From UBA7672 sp963738625 (GTDB lineage: Bacteria; Pseudomonadota; Alphaproteobacteria; Caulobacterales; Hyphomonadaceae): a stretch of 64,000 bases of DNA. The notes below the pieces were generated by a model that did not search any database, had not been told where the DNA came from, and saw only the letters and a program-made list of their open reading frames with translations. Position numbers and translations under genes: made by a program. This document shows, one piece after another, positions 26,516-35,588 of the stretch (position 1 is its first letter; every line of letters starts with the position of its first letter). Location: NCBI GenBank assembly GCA_963738625.1, contig CAVTXH010000002.1, positions 62,001 through 126,000 on the forward strand, read 5' to 3'.

Positions 26516-27091
26516 ATGCAGTCCGTCACCCGCTTCATCACGCTCGCCATGCTCGCCCTTACCGCTGCCGGCTGCGCCTCCGCCTCGACCGATCTGCTGG
26601 CCAACGGCCTCGATGGCTTCACTGTCGTGAATGCCGCCAACTGGACCTACGCCGATGGCGTCATGCAGGCCGACAAGGGCGGCGCCTCGCCAAGCCTTCT
26701 CGTGACGCGCGAGGACTACCAGGATTTCGAACTCACGCTCGATGTCTATGTCAGCCTCGAACACAATAGCGGCGTCTTCATCCGCTGCTCGGACCGCGCC
26801 AGCATCACTGCGACCAACTGCTACGAGATCAACATCTTCGACAAACGACCCGACCAGTCCGGCCGGACCGGCGGCGCGCCCGTCTACTTCAAGCCGCTCG
26901 CCCAGGTCGATGCCGGAGGAAAATGGACCGCGATGAACATCCGCGCCCAGGGCCCGCATGTCTTCGTCTCGCTCGACGGCGTCACCACCATCGACAGCGA
27001 CGGACCTCTGCTGGCCAACGGTCCCATCGCCCTGCAATGGGGCGCCGGCGAAGTGAAATTCCGCAATGTCCGGATCCGGCGTCTCGACTAG
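26516..27091 (+). CDS. DUF1080 (3-keto-disaccharide hydrolase-like) lipoprotein
   Basis: A 191-residue exported protein; the lipobox TAAGC ends the signal peptide. The mature part is a single concanavalin-like domain of the DUF1080/3-keto-disaccharide hydrolase family, with ANWTYADGVMQADKGG, YQDFELTLDVYVSLEHNSGVFIR (pattern shown in part) and YEINIFDKRPDQSGRTG. Family members in some bacteria cleave 3-keto-glycosides; others have no known role. ATG 26516 follows an AGGGGGAA ribosome site. It converges with kynU, and the two stop codons overlap by four bases. Confidence 0.85.
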   Translation: MQSVTRFITLAMLALTAAGCASASTDLLANGLDGFTVVNAANWTYADGVMQADKGGASPSLLVTREDYQDFELTLDVYVSLEHNSGVFIRCSDRASITATNCYEINIFDKRPDQSGRTGGAPVYFKPLAQVDAGGKWTAMNIRAQGPHVFVSLDGVTTIDSDGPLLANGPIALQWGAGEVKFRNVRIRRLD

Positions 27092-28320
27092 GTGACTGCG
27101 GCGCGCTTCTTGAACTCCGGCCTGTCCCATGCGCCGCTGCTCAGAATGTGCTCCAGCGCTTCCATCGCATCCCACACATCGACATAGCGCACGAACAGCG
27201 GCGAGACCCCGAACCGCATCGCATCCGGCGCCCGGAAATCCGCAATCACCTTCGCTGCGATCAAGGCCTGCACCACGGCATACCCCTCCTCATGCCGCAC
27301 GCTCACATGCCCGCCGCGCCTGGCCGCATCAATGGGGGAAATGCACTCCAGCCCCATCGCCTTGGTCCGCGCCACAACCAGATCGCCCAGCCTCTGCGCC
27401 TTCAGCGCCGCCATCCGCGGATCGATCCCGTCGAACGCCGCCAGCGCTCCATCCAGCGCAGCCAGCGAAAGTATCCCCGGCGTTCCCGAAGCAAACCGCG
27501 CCACGCCCAGCCTCGGCTTGTACTCCGCATCGAACGCAAACGGTGCGGCATGCCCCATCCATCCGGAAATGGGCGAGTCCAGCTTCATCGCCAGGTCGCC
27601 GCGCACATAGACATAGGCCGGCGCGCCCGGTCCCCCGTTCAGGAACTTGTAGGAACACCCCGTCGCCATCCACGCGCCGGACGCGCCAAGATCGAGATCG
27701 ATCACCCCCGCCGCATGGCTCAGGTCCCAAACCACAACCCCGCCACTCTTCTTCGCCGCCTCCTCGTGCGCCGCCATGTCCGCAGTCTTCGCGGTGCGAT
27801 AGTTCACAACGCTCTTGATCAGCACGGCCGTCTCCTTGGCCAGCGCCTCGAGACCCTTATCCTCGCCGACCCGTTTCAGCGTCGCGCCTGAAATTGCCGC
27901 CAGCCCCTCGGCCACATACTGGTCCGTCGGAAACTCGCTCTCCTCGACAAGAAGCGTCTTAGTCCCGGCCAGCTTCATCGCGGCCGCCGCCAGCTTGAAC
28001 AGGTTCACCGAAACGCTGTCGCAGACGATGATCTCGTCCGGCGCCGCGCCCAGCAAGCCGGCCAGCCGCGCGCCGACCGCGGCGGGCAGGTCGATCCACC
28101 CGGCGTCATTCCACGAACGAATAAGCCCGTCCGCCCACTCCTTGCCCGCAGCCTCCTGCACCCGCTTCAGCGCCGTATGCGTCGCCGGTCCCAGCGAATG
28201 CCCGTCGAGATAGATCACGCCCTCGGGCAGCACAAACGCCTTGCGCGCCTCCTGCACCGGATCGTCCTGATCCAGCGCCTCCGCTTCCTTCCGCGACGCA
28301 GGGACTTGTCTTTGAGTCAT
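27088..28320 (-). CDS. kynU: Kynureninase
   Basis: PLP enzyme that cleaves kynurenine to anthranilate and alanine, and 3-hydroxykynurenine to 3-hydroxyanthranilate, in tryptophan breakdown. It has 410 residues. The motif VIYLDGHSLGPAT is the N-terminal signature, VVWDLSHAAGVIDLDL holds the PLP-contact Asp, and GCSYKFLNGGPGAPAY carries the Schiff-base Lys. ATG 28320 is used; the frame stays open far upstream but that part is opposite-strand coding. It is divergent from a formamidase-like hydrolase (28384), so a joint kynurenine function is likely. Confidence 0.95.
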   Translation of the reverse strand: MTQRQVPASRKEAEALDQDDPVQEARKAFVLPEGVIYLDGHSLGPATHTALKRVQEAAGKEWADGLIRSWNDAGWIDLPAAVGARLAGLLGAAPDEIIVCDSVSVNLFKLAAAAMKLAGTKTLLVEESEFPTDQYVAEGLAAISGATLKRVGEDKGLEALAKETAVLIKSVVNYRTAKTADMAAHEEAAKKSGGVVVWDLSHAAGVIDLDLGASGAWMATGCSYKFLNGGPGAPAYVYVRGDLAMKLDSPISGWMGHAAPFAFDAEYKPRLGVARFASGTPGILSLAALDGALAAFDGIDPRMAALKAQRLGDLVVARTKAMGLECISPIDAARRGGHVSVRHEEGYAVVQALIAAKVIADFRAPDAMRFGVSPLFVRYVDVWDAMEALEHILSSGAWDRPEFKKRAAVT

Positions 28321-28383
28321 GCCGCTATCTGCGACGGCGCAGCCAGCCCTTGCAATGCCTCCTTGCCCGCGCCACCAAAGCGC

Positions 28384-29328
28384 ATGCGCCGATTCCTGTT
28401 TGCCGCCGCCCTCGCGATCAGCCTCCCGGCCACGGCCTGTTCGCGCCCGAAGCCGCCGCCCGAAACTCCCGCCGTCCAGCCGCAGGTTCCCCGGATGAAT
28501 CGCCTCCTGACCTGGGACGATCTTCTCGCCCGTCCGCGCCCCGAGCCCACCCACACGATCAAGTGGGGGCCCGGCGCCGCCGACGTCGCCGACCTGTGGC
28601 TGCCCGAAGGCGCCGGCCCGCATCCTGTCGTGCTCATGGTGCATGGCGGCTGCTGGCAGAAAGCGATCGCTGACCGAACGATCATGAACTACGCCGCCGA
28701 AGACCTCCGCACACAGGGCCTCGCCGTCTGGAACATAGAATACCGCGGCGTCGACGAGGACGGCGGCGGCTATCCCGGCACCTTCCTCGATGTCGCCCAC
28801 GCAGCCGACGCGCTGCGCGATCAGGCCGCTGCCTACAACCTCAAGACCGACAAGATCGCCGCCTTCGGCCACTCGGCCGGCGGGCATCTCGCCCTCTGGC
28901 TCGCCGCGCGCCCGAAGCTGCCCGCGTCCAGCCCGCTGCGCATGGACAACCCGCTCAAGATCACCGGCGTCGTCAACTCTGGCGGCCTTGCTGACCTCAA
29001 GCGATCCGCGCCGGTCACCCAGCCCGAATGCCTCTCCAGCATCATGGATCAGCTGACAGGCGACATCTCCTCGACCCGCGCCAATGTCTTCTCCGACACA
29101 TCGCCCGCTGAGATGTTCCCGCTCCGCGTCTTCCAGGTCAGCGTCAACGGCGAAGACGACTACATCGCCCCAGCTCTCCTCGGCGAAGACTACACGCGCC
29201 GCGCCAAGGCCGCCGGCGACCGCGCCGAAGTTGCTGTCCTCCAGAAGACCGGCCACGTCGAACTCGTCACGCCCGGCACGGACGCGTTCAAACGCGAGAC
29301 GGATTATCTGAAAGCCATGCTCCGCTAG
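28384..29328 (+). CDS. Alpha/beta hydrolase, kynurenine-formamidase-like lipoprotein
   Basis: A 314-residue alpha/beta hydrolase. The N-terminus is a signal peptide with a lipobox (PATAC), so the protein would be exported and anchored. The oxyanion motif HGGCW and nucleophile elbow GHSAGGH are those of the esterase group that includes KynB-like arylformamidases. Asp (VNGEDDYIAP) and His (KTGHVELV) complete the triad. It starts 64 bases from divergent kynU. A formamidase acting before kynureninase would fit, but export is odd for that role. An esterase of another substrate is possible. Confidence 0.75.
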   Translation: MRRFLFAAALAISLPATACSRPKPPPETPAVQPQVPRMNRLLTWDDLLARPRPEPTHTIKWGPGAADVADLWLPEGAGPHPVVLMVHGGCWQKAIADRTIMNYAAEDLRTQGLAVWNIEYRGVDEDGGGYPGTFLDVAHAADALRDQAAAYNLKTDKIAAFGHSAGGHLALWLAARPKLPASSPLRMDNPLKITGVVNSGGLADLKRSAPVTQPECLSSIMDQLTGDISSTRANVFSDTSPAEMFPLRVFQVSVNGEDDYIAPALLGEDYTRRAKAAGDRAEVAVLQKTGHVELVTPGTDAFKRETDYLKAMLR

Positions 29329-29345
29329 ACCGCGCAAGAAAATTC

Positions 29346-29681
29346 CTACTCTCGCCCTTTTGCCCAGCGGTCCGCAAAACTATGTAGCGGAAGTATGGTC
29401 GCGAGGAATTCGCGGCCGAGGGGGGTGAGTTGATAGCCGCCGGGGGATTCCAGTTCGATGAAACCTGCTTCACGCAACTCGCCCACGCGCGTCTGCAGCA
29501 CCGTCGGAGAAATATCGTCGCACCGCTCCCGCAGCGCTCGGGACGTCAACGCCTCGCCCCGCAGCTCCCAGATGATGCGCAGCGTCCAGCGGCGGCCCAT
29601 CAGGTCCAGCAGCGCCATGACCGGCCGGCCGGTCTTCGATGCGCGTACGGTCCTGCGTTTTGCCTGCGCCATGCCAGCCAT
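29346..29681 (-). CDS. HxlR-type winged-helix regulator
   Basis: A 111-residue helix-turn-helix protein. The HxlR pattern is present: MALLDLMGRRWTLRIIWELR, then LTSRALRERCDDISPTVLQTRVGELREAGFIELE (shown in part) and YQLTPLGREF. One Cys (ERCDD) could serve in redox sensing as in some HxlR members, but this is not proven. It is transcribed convergently with the formamidase-like hydrolase, 17 bases from its end, and divergently from no obvious target, so its regulon is unknown. Confidence 0.85.
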   Translation of the reverse strand: MAGMAQAKRRTVRASKTGRPVMALLDLMGRRWTLRIIWELRGEALTSRALRERCDDISPTVLQTRVGELREAGFIELESPGGYQLTPLGREFLATILPLHSFADRWAKGRE

Positions 29682-29755
29682 CGTTTTTCACGGCGTACCC
29701 AGCGTGCGGCCGTTACATATTCCGTAGCAGGGGATGCGGCGCGCGAACAGGCCTG

Positions 29756-30148
29756 CTATTCCGGCACGGAGATATCCATCGCCAGGATGATCAGCCCGCT
29801 GCCGCACGTGTCGGCGGTCGCCCCGACTTCGGCGCTGCCAGCGCGATGGACGGAGCCGGTGACCGTCATCAGCTTGCCGTTGAGGTCGGGGGTCGGCACG
29901 CCGGCGAGCGACAGGCCCATGCCGGAGATGCAGGCGCCTTTGCCCGTCTCGCCGAGATGGCGCTGTTCCGGATAGAGCCGGATCTCCCTGAAGTTATCGC
30001 CCATCTGGAACCAGCCGGTCAGCGTCTGCTGGTCCGCCTCGACAGTCGGTTTCAGCGCGCTGATGTCGAACGATTTGGCCGGCGCCGGCGTACAGGCGGC
30101 GAGGGCGGTCGCCAGCACCGCAAGACCCGCTCTTTCAACCGTCCTCAT
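29756..30148 (-). CDS. Predicted lipoprotein downstream of M28 peptidase
   Basis: A 130-residue exported lipoprotein (lipobox AAC near residue 19). The mature sequence has a beta-rich look (TLTGWFQMGDNFREIRL, GKLMTVTGSVHRAG) and two Cys (GACISG, DTCGSG) that could pair. It overlaps the M28 peptidase start region by a four-base ATGA junction: the peptidase stop and this ATG share sequence at 30145-30148, so the two are one operon. No family was recognised. Confidence 0.6.
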   Translation of the reverse strand: MRTVERAGLAVLATALAACTPAPAKSFDISALKPTVEADQQTLTGWFQMGDNFREIRLYPEQRHLGETGKGACISGMGLSLAGVPTPDLNGKLMTVTGSVHRAGSAEVGATADTCGSGLIILAMDISVPE

Positions 30149-32418
30149 TTCGCAACTGCCGGCGCCGCAGAAGCGGGTCCGCCCATCAGCTTCACGCCTT
30201 CATCCAGCTTGTCGGCATAGGCGTTGAGGGCCTTGCCGATGAGCGCAGCATAGGTGTCGACATCCTCCCAGCGCTCGTCCTCGATCGCCTCGCGCACGCC
30301 GGGCAATGTCTTCGCGCCGTAGCCGGTGAGGCGTCCCGGTGCGTAGATCATGTTCTTGTACCAGCCGCGTCCGCCGGGCAGGCCGGGCTCCATCAGCAGC
30401 GCCTGTTCCGTCTTGCCGGCCAGCGCCACCAGCTTGCCTTTGGTCTCCGCCGGCAAGCCCGCGCCCTTCTCCTTCAGCGCCTCGTCATACGCCTTGGCGC
30501 TGGCCTTGAGCCGCACCAGGGCGTTCTGCATCGGCGCGAAATTGAAATACGGCACAGGCTTCAGCACGACGGGCGGCCCGCTGCTCAGCGTCGGATCGTC
30601 GGAGAGCTTGAACGCGTCAGCCGAGATCGCTTTCGACTGCGCCGTCTGCGCCTCGCGCTTGCCGTCCGCGAGCTTCACCACCTCGTCGACATAGGTCGAA
30701 ACCGTGTCGGCGAAGTCGCCATAGCGCTGAACGGGCAGGTCGGTTTCCGAAAGCCGCAGCACCAAACGCCCAGCCGTCTTTGCGAGCGCGGCGCCATAGG
30801 CAAAGCCCGGGTCCACGAATGTCGAGTGATGCTCGTACGTGTCGTAGGCCGAGTGATAGACCCCGCCGCTGCTGCCTTCGCCCCCATAGCCGACGTTCAA
30901 AGCCGCCAGCCCAAGATGCTGCAGAAAGCTCGAATAGTCGGAGCCCGAGCCCAGCGGATCGAGCGGCATGTCCTTGCCGTCCGCCGCGGCCTTGGCGACC
31001 GCACGGGCGCGATCGGTCGCGCCTGGCTCGGCCATCGCGGCGGCGCGGGCGCGCTTGTCGACGGTCACGCCCGTCTGCGGATCGGTGACGTCAGCCGCCA
31101 CCTTGCCCACCCAGTTCTGCAGCGAGTGGCTGCCCTCGGCGCCGAAGAAGCCGCGCCCATTGCCGTCCGAGTTGATGTAGATCAGCGCCTTTTCCTTGAG
31201 TTCAGCTTCGTGCGTTTCGGCCCATTCGGTCGAGCCCAGCAGCATCGGCTCCTCGGCGTCCCAGCTCAGATAGACCAGCGTGCGCTTCGGCTTCCATCCG
31301 GTCTTCGCCAGTTCGCCGATCGCCTTGGCCTCCGCCATCATGGCGATGTGTCCGCTGATCGGATCGGAGGCGCCGAACACCCAACCGTCATGGTGATTGC
31401 CGCGTAGAATCCACTGATCCGGATACTCCGAGCCCTTCATCGTCGCGACGACGTTGTAGGCCGGCTTCAGCGACCATTCCGACTTGACGACGAGATGCGC
31501 TTTCGCCGCATTGGTGCCTCCGACATGGTAGGTGATCGGCAGGGAGCCGCGCCAGTTCGCCGGAACCACACGGCCTTCGAGCGCCGAAAGGAATTTCTGC
31601 GCATCGCCATAGGAGATCGGCAGTACGGGAATCTTGAGGATGGTCGGCGCATCCTTCCGGTCGATCCGCTTGGCGTCATCCGTCGCGCCATAGCCCGGCG
31701 TCAGCGGATCGCCGGGATAGAGCGGCATGACCGCGACCGAGCCGCGCTGGAAGCCCTGCGCCGGCCGCGCCGCGCCTTTGGGATAAACATCGTCGGTCGA
31801 GAAGCCATCGTCGCGCGGGTCGGAATAGATAATGCAGCCGACGGCGCCGGCCTCCTGCGCCAGCTGCGGCTTTAGTCCGCGCCAGCCCTGGCCATAGCGC
31901 GCGATCACGATCTTGCCTTTGACGTCGACGCCCATGCGCTGCAGCGCCTTGTAGTCGTCGGGCATGCCGTAATTCACATAGACCAGCGGCGCGGTGACAT
32001 CGCCATCGCCTTGGAAGGCGACGTAGGCCGGAAGCTGGTCCTTGGTGCGGGACGAGGTTGCATCGCCCGGCACCGGCCGCTCGGTCAGCGTCGCCTTGAA
32101 ACTCTGCTTGCCGAACAGGTCAAGCGAGACCTTGAGCGGCGTCGGGTAGAGCACCTTCACCGTCTCGATCTTTGCGTCCCAGCCCCAGTCCTTGAACCGC
32201 TGCAGGGTGTACTCGGCATTCAGCTTGTCGTGCGGCGAGCCGACATGGTTGGGCTCCGCCGCCATGCGCTTCATCCAGCCGCCCATCTCAGCGGGATCGA
32301 TCGCAGCGTCGAACTTTTTCTCGATGTCCGACCCCGGCGGCGCGGCTTGCGACATCACGGGCGAGGCGGCCAGGCCGGCGGCAAGCAGCATCACGGCAAG
32401 CGAAACGGAATTGCGCAT
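30145..32418 (-). CDS. M28 metallopeptidase, glutamate-carboxypeptidase-II-like
   Basis: A 757-residue secreted peptidase with a signal peptide (MRNSVSLAVMLLAAGLAASP, then Ala-rich). Domains in order: a PA insert (about 120-320, VKGKIVIARYG and AVGCIIYSDPRDDGF), the M28 zinc domain (HHDGW with His/Asp, WDAEEPMLLGSTEW with Glu/Glu, GSGSDYSSFLQHLG with Asp, and a late His in YEHHS) and a helical transferrin-receptor-like dimerisation domain. This is the architecture of glutamate carboxypeptidase II. ATG 32418 follows a GGGGTG ribosome site. It likely releases C-terminal amino acids from imported or periplasmic peptides. Confidence 0.92.
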   Translation of the reverse strand: MRNSVSLAVMLLAAGLAASPVMSQAAPPGSDIEKKFDAAIDPAEMGGWMKRMAAEPNHVGSPHDKLNAEYTLQRFKDWGWDAKIETVKVLYPTPLKVSLDLFGKQSFKATLTERPVPGDATSSRTKDQLPAYVAFQGDGDVTAPLVYVNYGMPDDYKALQRMGVDVKGKIVIARYGQGWRGLKPQLAQEAGAVGCIIYSDPRDDGFSTDDVYPKGAARPAQGFQRGSVAVMPLYPGDPLTPGYGATDDAKRIDRKDAPTILKIPVLPISYGDAQKFLSALEGRVVPANWRGSLPITYHVGGTNAAKAHLVVKSEWSLKPAYNVVATMKGSEYPDQWILRGNHHDGWVFGASDPISGHIAMMAEAKAIGELAKTGWKPKRTLVYLSWDAEEPMLLGSTEWAETHEAELKEKALIYINSDGNGRGFFGAEGSHSLQNWVGKVAADVTDPQTGVTVDKRARAAAMAEPGATDRARAVAKAAADGKDMPLDPLGSGSDYSSFLQHLGLAALNVGYGGEGSSGGVYHSAYDTYEHHSTFVDPGFAYGAALAKTAGRLVLRLSETDLPVQRYGDFADTVSTYVDEVVKLADGKREAQTAQSKAISADAFKLSDDPTLSSGPPVVLKPVPYFNFAPMQNALVRLKASAKAYDEALKEKGAGLPAETKGKLVALAGKTEQALLMEPGLPGGRGWYKNMIYAPGRLTGYGAKTLPGVREAIEDERWEDVDTYAALIGKALNAYADKLDEGVKLMGGPASAAPAVAK

Positions 32419-32497
32419 AAGACACCCCACATCTGTTAGGTGCAGCTAGGCATTTCCGAAGGACACGAGCAAGGCCGGCGATTTGCTGCCGCTGCGT

Positions 32498-33589
32498 CTA
32501 GCCAACCATGCCCGCGCGCTGGGCAGCGGCATAGGCGAACTTCGCCAACGGCTCGACGCGGCCCTCGTTCTGCGCGGCGGCGGCGTTGCTCGCCGTGCCG
32601 TCACGCACACGCCCGACAATCCCCTGAAGAATGCCTGCCAGCCGGAACGCGTTATATGCGAAATAATAGTTAAGGTCGGGAATGCCGTTTTCGCGCCCGG
32701 TCAGCTCGCAATAGCGGGCGACATATTCATCCCGAGTGGGAATGCCCCAGGCCTTCTTGTCCTCGATCTGCGCGATCGAGGGCCGCACCGGATCGCTCGA
32801 GGGCATCTCCCAGCCCATCAGGTGATAGGTGAAGTCGGCCAGCGGATCGCCCAGCGTCGACAGCTCCCAATCCAGCACCGCCAGAACTTTCGGCTCGGTC
32901 GGGTGCAACACCATGTTGTCGATGCGATAATCGCCATGGACGATGCTGGTGCGCTCGCCGGGCGGAATGTTCTTCGGCAGCCACTCGATCAGCCGGTCCA
33001 TCTCCGGGATCTTGGCGGTCTCGGACATCTGGTATTGCTTGGTCCAGCGATGGATCTGGCGGGCGATATAGTCGCCTTCCTTGCCGAAGCCCTCGAGGCC
33101 GGCTGCCTTCCAGTCGACATTGTGCAGCCAGGCAAACGTCGTCAGCTTGGCATCGAAGATCGCCCGGCGCTCGGCGGGCTGGTATTCGGGCAGCGTCGCA
33201 TTCCACAGGATGCGGCCTTCGACCATCTCCATGACGTAGAACATGGTGCCGATGACGCCGTCGTCCTCGCAGAGCCCGTAAGGCTTGGCGACCGGGAAGC
33301 CGAGCGGATGCAGCGCCGAGATCACGCGGAATTCGCGGTCGACCGCATGCGCCGACGGCAGCAGCTTGCCAGACGGCTTGCGCCGCAGGACGTATTTCTG
33401 CTTCGGCGTGATGAGCTGATAGGTCGGGTTCGACTGGCCGCCCTTGAACTGGCGAACCTGCAGCGGCCCCTGATAGCCCCCGACATTCGCCTGCATCCAG
33501 ACCGCTAGTTTCGCTTCGTCGAACTTGTGCGTCTCGGCGACGTCCTTGGTGCCGGAAAAGATGTCCGCTGGGTTCGCTGGGTCCGTCAT
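32498..33589 (-). CDS. Aminoglycoside-phosphotransferase-fold family protein
   Basis: A 363-residue kinase-like protein of the APH/choline-kinase fold, of the group often found with acyl-CoA dehydrogenases (ACAD10/11 N-terminal domain). The nucleotide loop FKGGQSNPTYQL is near residue 48, the catalytic HGDYRIDN and metal LDWELSTLGDPLADF motifs lie at about 225-250, with all key Asp present. In animals such domains phosphorylate 4-hydroxyacyl-CoAs; the bacterial role is not settled. It is downstream of and on the same strand as purD, with a 117-base gap. Confidence 0.88.
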   Translation of the reverse strand: MTDPANPADIFSGTKDVAETHKFDEAKLAVWMQANVGGYQGPLQVRQFKGGQSNPTYQLITPKQKYVLRRKPSGKLLPSAHAVDREFRVISALHPLGFPVAKPYGLCEDDGVIGTMFYVMEMVEGRILWNATLPEYQPAERRAIFDAKLTTFAWLHNVDWKAAGLEGFGKEGDYIARQIHRWTKQYQMSETAKIPEMDRLIEWLPKNIPPGERTSIVHGDYRIDNMVLHPTEPKVLAVLDWELSTLGDPLADFTYHLMGWEMPSSDPVRPSIAQIEDKKAWGIPTRDEYVARYCELTGRENGIPDLNYYFAYNAFRLAGILQGIVGRVRDGTASNAAAAQNEGRVEPLAKFAYAAAQRAGMVG

Positions 33590-33706
33590 GTCCTGCCCTG
33601 GTCGTATTGGCCGCCGGTCGGCTGCGCCGCCAGCATACTCATTCTGCGGGTGTGCTTAAGACCGAACCGCTCGAAAGGTCGAGGCCTTTCTTGCCGCAAC
33701 GGAATA

Positions 33707-34981
33707 TCAGCCTCTGGCAAGCGCCCGCCACCCAATGTCCCTGCGGCAAAATCCGTCCGGCCAGTCGATCAGATCTACCGCCTGATACGCCCGCTTCACC
33801 GCCTCTGCGAGGGTCGGCCCGGTCGCGGTCACGTTCAGCACCCTGCCGCCGTTCGCAACGATATCCTCGCCCGCCTTCGCCGTGCCCGCATGGAAAACGG
33901 CGACGCCGGGAACCTTGCCCGCTTCTTCCAGCCCGTGGATCACGCCGCCCTTCTTAGGCTCGCCAGGATAGCCCGCGCCAGCCATCACCACGGCGACGGC
34001 GGGATCGGAGAACCGCTCCAGCCGCTTGCATCCCGCCAGTCCTCCGGTTGCGCAGGCCAGCAGCTGCGGCACCGGATCGTCCTTCAGCCGCGCCATGATC
34101 ACCTGACACTCGGGATCGCCGAAGCGGACATTGTATTCCACCACGCGCGCCTTGCCGGTCTCGATCATCAGCCCGACGAACAGCACGCCGCGATAGGGCC
34201 GGCCCTCCGCCGCCATGCCGCGCACCGTGGGGTGGACAATTTTCTCCATCACCTGCGCCTGCATCGCTTCATCGAGGATGGGCGCCGGAGAATAAGCGCC
34301 CATGCCGCCCGTGTTGGGACCGGTGTCGCCATCGCCGACCCGCTTGTGGTCCTGCGCCCCCGCCAGCGCCACCGCGGTCTCGCCATCGCACAGCGCAAAG
34401 AAGCTCGCTTCCTCGCCATGCATGAATTCCTCGATCACCAGCGTCGCCGACGCCGCGCCAAACTTGCCGCCCAGCATGGCGTCGATCTCAGCCTCGGCCT
34501 CCGCACGCGTCTCGGCGATCACCACGCCCTTGCCCGCCGCCAGCCCGTCAGCTTTCAGCACGTAGGGCGCCGTGAATTTGTCGAGGAAGGCTTTGGCCTT
34601 CGCAGCTTCCGTGAAACGTCCATAGGCGGCGGTCGGAATGCCGTACTTCGCCATGAAGTCCTTGGAGAAGCCCTTGGAGCCTTCGAGAATGGCGGCCCGA
34701 GCGGAGGGGCCGAACACGGGAATATCGATGGCGCGCAGCTTGTCCGCCAGCCCAGCCACCAGCGGCGCTTCAGGCCCCACGATTACCAGATGCGGCCGCT
34801 CCAGCTTCGCCAGCGCCACCTGTCCGTTAATGTCGTCAGCCGCCACATTCACGCATCGGGCAACGCTGGAAATCCCGGGATTTCCGGGCGCTACGACGAT
34901 GTCAGTCACCCGCGTGCTTTGTTTCAGCCGCCAGGCCAGGGCGTGTTCGCGTCCCCCTCCGCCGACGATCAGAATTTTCAT
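33707..34981 (-). CDS. purD: Phosphoribosylamine–glycine ligase
   Basis: Second step of purine synthesis: joins glycine to phosphoribosylamine with ATP. The 424-residue protein begins MKILIVGGGGREHALAW, the family signature, then has the ATP-grasp core (YVLKADGLAAGKGVVI, EEFMHGEEASFF) and the C-terminal VEYNVRFGDPECQ metal motif, all intact. It is divergent from the small protein at 35067. The gene stands alone, as is usual for purD outside purine clusters. Confidence 0.97.
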   Translation of the reverse strand: MKILIVGGGGREHALAWRLKQSTRVTDIVVAPGNPGISSVARCVNVAADDINGQVALAKLERPHLVIVGPEAPLVAGLADKLRAIDIPVFGPSARAAILEGSKGFSKDFMAKYGIPTAAYGRFTEAAKAKAFLDKFTAPYVLKADGLAAGKGVVIAETRAEAEAEIDAMLGGKFGAASATLVIEEFMHGEEASFFALCDGETAVALAGAQDHKRVGDGDTGPNTGGMGAYSPAPILDEAMQAQVMEKIVHPTVRGMAAEGRPYRGVLFVGLMIETGKARVVEYNVRFGDPECQVIMARLKDDPVPQLLACATGGLAGCKRLERFSDPAVAVVMAGAGYPGEPKKGGVIHGLEEAGKVPGVAVFHAGTAKAGEDIVANGGRVLNVTATGPTLAEAVKRAYQAVDLIDWPDGFCRRDIGWRALARG

Positions 34982-35066
34982 GCGAATTCGCCCGGTCAGC
35001 TTGATCGTGTTTTATGCTGCTCGGGCGATTAGTACGCTCCGAGCCTGAAAAACAAGGCAATACGCT

Positions 35067-35513
35067 TTGACCGCCAAATCCAACCTGTTTTCGCGAGACG
35101 GCGACCTCACCGGCCTCTGGTCGGGCGAGTACTGGTATGTCGGCGAGCCCACGCCGCCCGTGCCGTTCTCGGCGCATCTGGTCGACGCGGCGGGCAGCAT
35201 TTCGGGCACCACGCTGGAGCCCAACACGTTTGCGCACCCGGGCCTCATCGAGCTGTCGGCCGAGATTTCCGGCGCGCGGGGCGAACTCAGCGTGCGGTTC
35301 AACAAGCTCTACCACGCGGCGCCAGGCGTCCACCGCGATCCGATCGTCTATTCGGGCACGGTCGACGACAAGTTCACGATGATCGACGGCGAATGGAAGC
35401 TCCAGCCGCCGGGCTATCCGGCCATGACCGGCCGTTTCGTACTGGTCCGGGTCTCGCGCGGCGCGCCGGCCGTGGCGGTCGAGCGTGAAGTGGAGCTCGA
35501 GCTCAAGCGCTAG
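35067..35513 (+). CDS. Hypothetical protein (148 aa)
   Basis: A 148-residue soluble protein without signal peptide. It has a repeated beta-strand look (LTGLWSGEYWYVGE, GSISGTTLEPNTF, VYSGTVDDKFTMIDGEW), ending in a charged strand (VEREVELELKR). The frame begins with TTG at 35067; no ATG occurs near the start, so the exact start is uncertain. It resembles small cytoplasmic proteins seen in alphaproteobacteria, but no domain is named here. It lies 85 bases from divergent purD and 75 bases before xseA. Confidence 0.65.
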   Translation: MTAKSNLFSRDGDLTGLWSGEYWYVGEPTPPVPFSAHLVDAAGSISGTTLEPNTFAHPGLIELSAEISGARGELSVRFNKLYHAAPGVHRDPIVYSGTVDDKFTMIDGEWKLQPPGYPAMTGRFVLVRVSRGAPAVAVEREVELELKR

Positions 35514-35588
35514 GAAGGACCTGGTCAATGCCGGGCCCGATCCGGCATTATCGGCGGCGACATCCGGATTTCCGGCTATAGTCGGTCG

